Shown here piece after piece: positions 56,497 through 64,000 of a stretch of DNA of 64,000 nt. The stretch covers positions 30,224,001-30,288,000 of the forward strand of contig NC_056428.1 of NCBI RefSeq assembly GCF_905147365.1, given 5' to 3'. Positions within the stretch are counted from its first letter, which is position 1. Every line of letters starts with the position of its first letter. The translations under genes were made by a program, and so were the position numbers. Below the pieces are notes generated by a model that was given only the letters and a program-made list of their open reading frames with translations, searched no databases and was not told the DNA's origin. Source of the stretch: Aricia agestis (taxonomy: Eukaryota > Arthropoda > Insecta > Lepidoptera > Lycaenidae).

Positions 56497-58427
56497 CTTC
56501 CCCTAATGCTCTATGCTCACACCGAATTTTGAAATTAAAATTAATCAGAAAGCTTTTAAAAATTTGCAAAACAAAAAAATATTAAATTTATAATTTAGCA
56601 AAGAATATAAGAAGCGCCGCCGCCTGATGGATCTACTAATCTAATTTTTGATATTTAAATAACGTACTCTAGTGAAGGAATCGATCGATCAATTTGATTT
56701 GATTTAGACCAAATAAGAGAAAAATAAATGCGAGTAGGTACTAAAAGTATATTTCTTTGCACAAAGATATATTAAGAGTTCTAGTTTAGGCTAACGCGGG
56801 ATTAGTAGATCAACAGTAGAACAGCGAAAATAATCCTTTTACATCCATTTATTGTTAAATTTTTGTTTTATTTTCGCGAGCCGAATTGAAGCCGAATTGT
56901 CTGATCATAGTGATCGTTTTTGTTTTCATAAAATTTTGAATTTGGTACGTCATTTTGTGGTCAGGTAACTTTAAACAAGAATTTAACATTGTTAAAAATT
57001 TAATGTTTAACTGACATGGTTTTTCAGGAGCTACACCAAACCCAATTAAAGGATCACGAATTCGAACTGGCTTCCTTGTGTAGCCTGCATTAAGAAATTT
57101 TCATTAAACAATTTCATAACATGAACACGAACATTCAAAATTTGCACATTTAATAATTAGCAAAGATGTTCTGCACCTTTATAAGGAATATCGTAAATGA
57201 ATATGTTAAGTCCACAAAATATCTTCATTGATCATGAATATTTGATGTGAATAAATTTACACACATCAGGAATCGCTAATTATTGTTAATTATGAGTCTT
57301 TTCAGTCGATAGCTTAATAGGTGTAAACTATATAAATAATATTCATATTCTATTCAAACTGTAGATAAATTATTTACTTATTAGTAGAAACACTTTGGTA
57401 TTTCAAATGCTTCGTCACATTTCTGTTCTATATTTTTTTTACATATGAGCCATTTGTTTTCTTATAATTATATACTAGCTATTTGACCGAGCTTTGCTCG
57501 GTATTCGATAAAACACGACTAAGATGACATTTTCTAAAAGAGATTCTTAGCTAGATCGATTTATCGCCCCCGAAACCTACTAAATATACTAAATTTCATG
57601 AAAATCGTTGGAGCCGATTCAAAGATACTAATTATTATATACAAGAATTGCTCGTTTAAAGATATAAGATAAGATACCAGCGTATGTCGGTGCCTTAGAT
57701 GTTATATTTGGTATAATAACAAGAATTTCACGTTTCATGTAACACCCGAAAAAAGCAGGGACTAACCCGCTTTTTGGGTGTGGATACCAGTCCAGGGCTG
57801 AACAAAGAATTCTTTGGTATTATATACTGGCCATAACACAAGTTTTTACTTAGCATGGGATTATTCGACGTGATGTACGATACCTTGCTTTTATACTATT
57901 GTATGAATTAATAAACACTTTGAATTGACAACCGAATCCTATGGGCAAAAATATTTCAACGATCCATCTAACACTATTTTACTAGGAGTATTCTAATCTC
58001 TTTTTCCATCGGTTTTGACTTTTTTTGACAAGAATGACAAGGACACTACAACTGGCTGGCTGTAAAACGAAATTGAAAATAATATAATCTTGATATATAA
58101 GAGCCTCTTTATATTTTAAAATACGCCTAAACATTAGATCCTGATTCAAAATTGAAAGCATCAAAATCAAAATTTAATATAACATCAATATATTTTTATG
58201 GCTAACAATAAATTAAAATTCGTTTGATGACTATGATTTTATGGAGAAAAGTTTGAAATCTAAAAGCATCTACGGTCTAAATTTAGCTGATAAAAACTAG
58301 AAATACGAGTTAAAATTGAAACCTTTTATCTACACTATTCTAGGAATTTTAATATTTTAAAAATCTCTACGAATAAGCTAAAGCATCCTCAAGGTGATGG
58401 TAGATTCTACCGCAACGAGTTAAAAGA
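56497..58427. other. luna intron, mainly unique plus one repeat
   Basis: AT-rich. 57475-57640 is a recognised repeat; elsewhere no minus-strand exon could be supported. Confidence 0.45.
57475..57640 (+). repeat. GACCGAGCTTTGCTCGG repeat
   Basis: Starts actagctatttgaccgagct, includes tgacattttctaaaagag and tagctagatcgatttatcg, and continues tttcatgaaaatcgttgg. The window-start palindromes (1-210) derive from its tgacattttc...cgatttatcg part. Confidence 0.7.
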
Positions 58428-58560
58428 CACCTGTTTCACCACTTCCTGATAAAGTGCTGGTTAGGCTATCCACAACTTTTTTGACAGATTCTCCATACTC
58501 TATCTGTCAAGTTAAGTAGTGGTTAGCCTATCCGGCAATTATCAGTGGTGAAACAGGCCA
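58428..58560. mobile_element. TIR element CCTGTTTCACCACTT, single copy
   Basis: cacctgtttcaccacttcct and atcagtggtgaaacaggcc with ggctatccacaact inside; same family as 47650-47893. Confidence 0.75.
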
Positions 58561-58684
58561 ACTATTGATTTTAGTGAAATTTAGATTTCATTTTTGGATT
58601 TTAGAAAAATGTTGACTAGGTACTTAACAATAATTATGGAAATTGAGAGAGAAAGAACCGGAGCATAAGCTTCTATCAACGTAC

Positions 58685-58853
58685 CTTTTGGTTCATCACA
58701 ATCGCTGAGGACTTCGCTTTTGACGGTGGTGATTGTGAACAGTCTCGGTGATGGTGGTGAGGTGATGGGGGGAGTCATGGACCGCGCCCAGTCCTCCTCC
58801 TTGCGTTTCCCCCTTGGCTCCTCCCGCAGGTATCTTTCCATTTCGTAACATGT
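58685..58853 (-). CDS. luna: luna, first visible coding exon (N-terminal signature)
   Basis: The acceptor tattcgcag ends at 58854 and the donor caaaag|gtacg is at 58685/58684. It opens in phase 0 with TCYEMERYLREEP, matching the TCLELERYLQSEP block of vertebrate KLF6/7, and in human KLF6, as I recall, an exon also begins at that point. Next come GKRKEEDWARSMTPPITSPP and TITTVKSEVLSDCDEPK, an acidic/proline-rich activation region with a VKSE motif that fits the sumoylation pattern psi-K-x-E. The start exon (the DTGYFSA-type N-terminus of the family) is not found between here and 64000, so the gene is incomplete. With the four downstream exons the coding length is 696 bp including the stop. Confidence 0.88.
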
Positions 58854-59348
58854 CTGCGAATAGGAAGTTGAAAGGATTAGTATTACGAATTATGTGTTTA
58901 AATTTACAAATTAGATCCGAAATAAGTTTGGGCAAAGCTACCGGATACCGAACTATTACTTGTTGTATTTTTCCGGTTTTTAGCGATAACGCTTGTTCTC
59001 TAAATCCTGTGTAATATGAATTGCTTAAGACAAAGATTTAATAAAGTTTTAATTAACACACAGGACCAACGATACCTACACGTTAACTAAGGGCTGATTT
59101 TTCAATCTTCTGATAAATTCGTTTTTGTGGGCGACGGTATTCGCTTTCATTAGCCGATGTTTCCGCTCGTTTATTAAATAAAGAACTTGCCCATAGGGGT
59201 TATGAATCAGCCAGTAAATGCTACTTGTCTAACGAATTTATGAAAAGAAGCTTGCAGTCCCTAGAGGAAGCTTGTTTGAGCTTTTACCGAGCGGTTTTCT
59301 AAGCTTATGCTGGAAAACATAACGTCGTTGGTACGATGCAATCTGCAT

Positions 59349-59695
59349 TTTAAGCGCCTTATCACACTGGCGATTAGCGAACGATTTGAAAGCGACGCGA
59401 CTGCGCAGCGCACACGCCGCGATTACGCCGCGATCGCGCGGCGTGCACGCAGCTTGCCTTCGGCGTTTGGACACCCAGCAGCAAAATGGATTCTGAGTTC
59501 TGACGTCACTCCCTAGACGAGTCTACTATATATAATAATAATCTCTGTGGACGAGTGTATAAAATGGCGTCCACGCCACGCCGCGACGACGCGGCGCTGT
59601 CGCGACGTGCACGCCGTGCAATCGCGGCGTGTGCGCTGCGCAGTTGCGTCGATTTCAAATCGCTCGCTAATCGCCAGTGTCATAAGGCACTTAAG
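59349..59695. mobile_element. 347-bp TIR element TTAAGCGCCTTATCACACTGGCGATTAGCG
   Basis: ttaagcgccttatcacactg with gcgattagcgaacgatttga at the left, and tcaaatcgctcgctaatcgc with cagtgtcataaggcacttaa at the right. Symmetry continues through gcgcagcgcacacgccgcga. It is unusually CpG-rich (about 59395-59450 and 59570-59650), which yields overlapping arginine-rich open frames of no coding value. Confidence 0.8.
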
Positions 59696-59726
59696 CTCTA
59701 TCATTCTCATACAAAACTTTCTCTCT

Positions 59727-59904
59727 TAAGGTGGCCATACACGGGACAATTATCGTAACGATTTATCTCCTCGATGTTAAAATCGAACGACAAAATGTAC
59801 GTGTGTAGCAATATCGCAAACGATTTTACGTTCAAAAGATCGATTGGACGATTTTCTTGACGATCGATCGAAACGACAAATTGTCCCGTGTATGGGCACC
59901 TTTA
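59727..59904. mobile_element. 178-bp TIR element TTAAGGTGGCCATACACGGGACAATT
   Basis: aaggtggccatacacgggac with aatt at the left and aattgtcccgtgtatgggca with ccttt at the right. Internal cgatcg-rich symmetry. It lies only 31 bp from the previous element. Confidence 0.8.
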
Positions 59905-60202
59905 GACAGTAGATGAGAGTAGTTTATCTATTTACTAGCGCTTTTGATTGTCTGAAACATTAACCAATAAACAAAGTTTCAGAAAACCATAGTCAAAAAA
60001 CACAGAAACTGGCATTAGTCTTAAATATCAGCTTTATGGTAGTGAGCGAAAATTTGACCGATTTCAGCCTTGTGACACACATAAGTCATGACTCATAACA
60101 GTTAGGTTTTATATTAAGGATTTAGGTCAAATAAGGTCACAACAAGTACCTAACTAGTAGTCTAGTTTTATGAAGTCATTAAATACGCAAGTTATATCCT
60201 TG

Positions 60203-60343
60203 AACTGTCAGAGAAATTGTTTCATACGCAGAAGGAGGACCTACGTAATTTGGTCAGGTTGTATCAAATCATCAATGGGCTTGACATAACACAAATAAAT
60301 GACGTAGGTCATCTGACTATGAGTCAACGTCTCTGGGTAGTGT
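60203..60343. mobile_element. TIR element CTNTCAGAGAAATTG, diverged copy
   Basis: aactgtcagagaaattgttt with ggacctacgtaatttggtca, and the inverse tgacgtaggtca and gtctctgggtagt; diverged member of the 17817-17978 family. Confidence 0.65.
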
Positions 60344-60503
60344 CGCATAGACAAAATCACTATTGATCAGACCAAGTAATTTGCATAATTGAACTATTGG
60401 GTCTTATAATTTTGCGTGAAATTGAGAGAGTCACTGAAATGACTCTACACGTTAATTAAATTAAGTATCAATACCAAACTGGGGTTTCACTTATTAATTA
60501 CTA

Positions 60504-60830
60504 GCGACCCGCCCCGGCGTCGCACGGGTATAAAATATATAGCCACTGAAAAAATGATTAAAATCGATAGCCTATAAATCCTTCACGTGGTCTACTACTT
60601 ATCTGTGCCAAATAACATAAAAATTGCTCCAGTAGTTCGCGAGATAAATAATTTACCCCGTTTTTTTCACATTCTTCTATTATAGTCTTAGCGTGATGAA
60701 ATATAGCCTATAACCTTCCTCGATAAATGGGCTCTCTAACACTGAAAGAATCATTAAAATCCGTTGCGTAGTTTTAAAGATTAAAAGGAACAAAGGGACA
60801 TGAGGGATTGTTCTCATAGGAAAAGTTGTT
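60504..60830 (-). repeat. ACTAGCGACCCGCCCCGGCGTCGCACGGGT repeat
   Basis: Starts actagcgacccgccccggcg and continues aaaatatatagccactg, gtggtctactactt, tcacgctaaga-inverse and aacactgaaagaatcat. The opposite orientation of the family is at 11940-12440 and 16325-16860. Confidence 0.7.
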
Positions 60831-61966
60831 CAATTTGACGAGCACATTTGATGGTTTCTAGGATTTGTTTGTGTTTACACTAACATACTGTATTAAAATG
60901 GTTAGAAAAACCAGACACAGATGAGACTCAAAATTATAACAATTTCGCACAGCAGCAATCAGAAATTAGCATGAAATGTAACAAAACATCGCATAGGCTG
61001 AGTGTAATTGTAATAATTTACTTCGCAAATATAATACGTAATTAAATACAACAGAAATAAAATCGAAAGCAATATCCTTACATAACGGTTTCATTCGCAA
61101 GCATATCATTAGACGGCCCTTGAATGCACTTTTATATTCAAATTAAGTCGTCATGCATAATAATTCGCCTTCATCAATATAGGTCAGCTGCACTGCCGGC
61201 TTTCAAAGAAAAATGAATGGTTGGAGAAAAATGTTAAATTAAGAAATTTAAAAACAAACTCTAATAAGATATCAAATCGTTGGAACTTGCTTACAACCTT
61301 TCATGAAATAGATAAACCCAAAAATAGAGAACCAAGCGGGCTGATGATGGTAAACTATTTCTAAGAACACTCTAATTCATGTCAGCTTTCAAACATAAAA
61401 AAGTAAGTACATCAAAATCGGTCTAACCGTTTGGATGTTGCCATGCTACGGACATACACACAAACAGACACGTAAACTTATAAGAACTCTATTTTTTTAA
61501 AGAAGTATTTTAATCACCTGTCACGTTCAAACTTCTATCACAAACGCAAAGCTTATTGTCGCTGCAGCATTTAACTTCTTCAATTACAAATTTTCGAGCA
61601 CAGCACATTATCTTTATCACCAGCCAAATTTCAAATTGTTACTTATGTAACGAGTTAATTTGTAATTGTAACATTTATATCTACATATTAAATTCTATTA
61701 GACATTTTATTAGTACATTATTTTCCGAAAACTCAGCACTTTACAAAACAAAAATATACACTTATTATGAATTAGAATCAGTTTTTACATAAAATATAAT
61801 AAGATTCTAATTAGTTGGTATTAAAATATTTGCCTGTTAAAAAATGCATTTCTCTTTGAACATTCGTTCTAGAAATTGCGACGAACAATGCATACGAGCC
61901 AGACCCACACCCAACAATAATATTATTATGAATTACGAGTATCCGAGAAATCGATTCATAGGATTA
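60831..61966. other. luna intron, repeats only
   Basis: 61230-61490 holds aaattaagaaatttaaaaa, gaacactctaattcatgtca and cagacacgt, a worn copy of the 500-1410 family. The rest is AT-rich and unassigned. Confidence 0.5.
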
Positions 61967-62307
61967 GACGTGGGAGAGCCATGCTTCGGCACGAATGGGC
62001 CGGCTCGACCGGAGAAATACCACGTCCTCACAGAAAACCGGCGTGAAACAGCGCTTCCGCTGTGTTTCGCCTAGTGAGTGAGTTTACCGGAGGCCCAATC
62101 CCCTACCCTCTCCTATTTCCTTCCGTACCCTCCCCTATTCCCTTCCGTACCCTCCCCTATTCCCTTCCCTACCCTCCCCTTTTACCCCTTAAAAGGCCGG
62201 CAACGCACCTGCAGCTCTTCTGATGCTGCGAGTGTCCATGGGCGACGGAAGTTGCTTTCCATCAGGTGACCCGTTTGCTCGTTTGCCCCCTTTTTTCATA
62301 AAAAAAT
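61967..62307 (+). mobile_element. SINE-like repeat, copy 6 of 6
   Basis: Full-length plus copy from gacgtgggagagccatgctt to gcccccttttttcataaaaa, with four repeats of the taccctcccctattccctt unit. Confidence 0.8.
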
Positions 62308-63617
62308 AAAAAAAATAAAATAGGAACCTACGTAATCAAGCTCAGCAGAATCACGACTATATTACCTTGCCAAATAACGCCGTTTTTGATAATTATGTCT
62401 CATAAAGTGTAGACTGCTGTCTGTTAGTTTTCTTTTGGTGCCTGATTGCTTTTCGGATGTTATTTTTTTCCGACACTCTTATCCTCTAGAGAAAGATTAA
62501 TGTATGCTAACTTCATTCTATCTTTCACTTTTTCAAGGCGTATGCATGAATCAGTCTGGTTTTAAAAAGTACCGATTCTTGTTTTCCTATAAACACAGAA
62601 AAAACAGGCGCCTTTAAAGATAACCAGATAAACGTCATAAGCGTTCTGTTTTAACTCTAGTTTGGGTTAACCGTGTTTAGCACCCACTGACTTTACTTCC
62701 CCATGAAGGTCAATGCTCTTAACCAAGGTTTACAAAAGTATAGGGCATAGCGTCCAGTTAACGGTAACTGCCACGCAATGCAAGGTATAATAGGCCTTGT
62801 TAAAGGTCGGTAAGATTTAAAATCATCTGCACCACTCCATTTCCTTTTACTATCATCATTCATCGTACGTACGGGAGATGTTTTCGTTGTAAAAGATTTT
62901 GTTTTATCCTCATAAGCTACATTTAATCTCTAACATATGCAATTCTCGTGCCACAGTGTTTGCGCGCAAACGGCTCAACCGATTTGAATGAAATTTTGTA
63001 TGTACATTAGTTAGGCATGAGAATAAGTTTTATCTACATTTTTTATTGATACTAAAAATAATTTATATGGCATAACAACGTTTGCCGGGTCAGTTAGTAT
63101 TGTAATAAAACTCGAAAGAATGAAGATGACATGACTAAGAATTGAGAACACTCTCGACTCTCGAATACTATAGATCATGTCAGCTTTTAAACGGGGTGCC
63201 CTCCGGGAGTGCCTTCTTACTCGTGGCTTCAAAGAAGATCAAAATCAGTTCATCCGTTCGATATAGGATGTACCAACATCTGATCTCTGTCGCAACCGGC
63301 AACACCCATCTGCTATTAGAGAACTTATCGATGTGTTAGGTTAATTGGCACTCAACCTTCTTTTATACGGGCACGCTTTGGACGTGATGTCGCGGTTCGC
63401 AACCAAAGTTTTTTAGGGTTAAAAAATATCATTCTTCAAAATAAGCGATTTAAAGGTGGACTTTTTTTTACACTTTCGCGAAGTCGAAGAGTGCACTATT
63501 TTGCCGATGGGCGTGAATTTCCAAATGGTTATTGACTTCACGCGGGCCGCAGTTTGTGTTAGGCAGTTTCAAGGACCCGGTTAAGTTACTCTGCTATATT
63601 ATCTATGGTGTAGTTTT
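62308..63617. other. luna intron or 5' region, no exon seen
   Basis: Contains caaccgatttgaatgaaatt ... acgtttgccgggtcagttagt (62980-63095), a Helitron-like or SINE-like tail, and gaacactctcgactctcg (63147-63164) of the 500-1410 family. No luna start exon was recognised. Confidence 0.5.
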
Positions 63618-63850
63618 TAGGGTTCCGTACCCAAAGGGTAAAAACGGGACTATATTACTAAGACTTCGATGTCTGTCTGTCTCCAGGCGAACCGCTATAG
63701 CTTCTTCTAGAACCATAAAGTTACCTCTACCTCTCCTTTTTTATACCTCTAGGTACATTAACTTTATGTCTAGAACTAGACTTCTAGAATTTCCACAGAT
63801 TGTGTATTTCTGTTACCATTGTAACAAAAAATACTAAAAACAAAATAAAA
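63618..63850 (-). repeat. GGAACCCTAA-type repeat, minus copy with hairpin
   Basis: agggttccgtacccaaaggg, taaaaacgggac, gtctgtctgtctcc. An extra inverted pair (tctagaaccataaagtta / taactttatgtctaga, about 63706-63776) is inside. It runs to ttctgttaccattg and beyond. Confidence 0.7.
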
Positions 63851-64000
63851 TTAATATTCCCAGACAACAAACGCGATTTTTTTGGCTTTTTTTTCTCGAT
63901 TGATAATAGTATAGCATCAGTTAGGCACTTAAAATTTTCACAAAACCATTACAACCATTACAACAACTTAAAATTTTCACAAATTCAATTAATATATCTA

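Noticed and set aside
59307..59758. Arginine/alanine-rich open frames on both strands
   Set aside because: Product of the CpG-rich inverted-repeat element at 59349-59695; stops are rare because of composition.
61844..62269. Proline-rich open frames
   Set aside because: Read-through of the SINE-like repeat; the same peptides appear at its other copies.

Overview
The window is AT-rich, intron-rich, repeat-packed insect DNA. I read it as a moth or butterfly (Lepidoptera). The reasons are two arthropod-type C2H2 zinc-finger regulators split by large introns, and interspersed repeats that I associate with lepidopteran genomes: repeats with TCTG/CAGA tetranucleotide runs, Helitron-like ends with GCGGGCAACAGCTAG, repeats ending in CCGACTTCC, and many short inverted-repeat (MITE-like) elements. 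No bacterial-type operon, rRNA or intact tRNA gene was seen.

Two real host genes can be assembled by hand, both on the minus strand. (1) A klumpfuss-like (klu) four-finger repressor: a terminal exon at 9489-10150 carries all four fingers and a PLDLS CtBP-type motif. A phase-compatible start exon lies at 18617-18668. A possible non-coding 5' exon ends in a consensus donor at 23533. A GC-rich island inside the big intron has an Inr+DPE pair at 14015-13982 that could be an internal promoter. (2) luna, the KLF6/7-type Kruppel-like factor: five coding exons (58685-58853, 53604-53675, 52363-52476, 48605-48769, 45215-45390) join in phase to 232 codons including the stop, ending in three KLF fingers. 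The start exon lies beyond the right edge. The 114-bp exon at 52363-52476 is a multiple of three and could be a cassette exon.

A third coding region, 8063-8782 on the plus strand, is the C-terminal part of a protein with a cysteine-rich CXC (tesmin/TSO1-like) tail. It sits between long terminal inverted repeats (about 6979-7410 and 8900-9268), so I interpret it as the remnant of a DNA transposon. A separate 501-bp inverted-repeat element with a perfect 8-bp target duplication has landed in it and supplies the apparent ATG. A shorter non-coding element at 15804-16102 shares its ends.

Layout: 1-9.4 kb repeats plus the CXC transposon; 9.5-23.7 kb klu and its repeat-filled intron; 23.7-42.6 kb intergenic repeats, hairpins and nested elements, including a perfect 120-bp palindrome at 40093-40212; 42.6-45.2 kb repeat-poor AT-rich DNA, probably luna 3' UTR and downstream; 45.2-64 kb luna exons separated by introns full of inverted-repeat elements, six copies window-wide of a SINE-like repeat, and a 33-bp minisatellite. 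All calls come from reading the sequence; no database search was possible.
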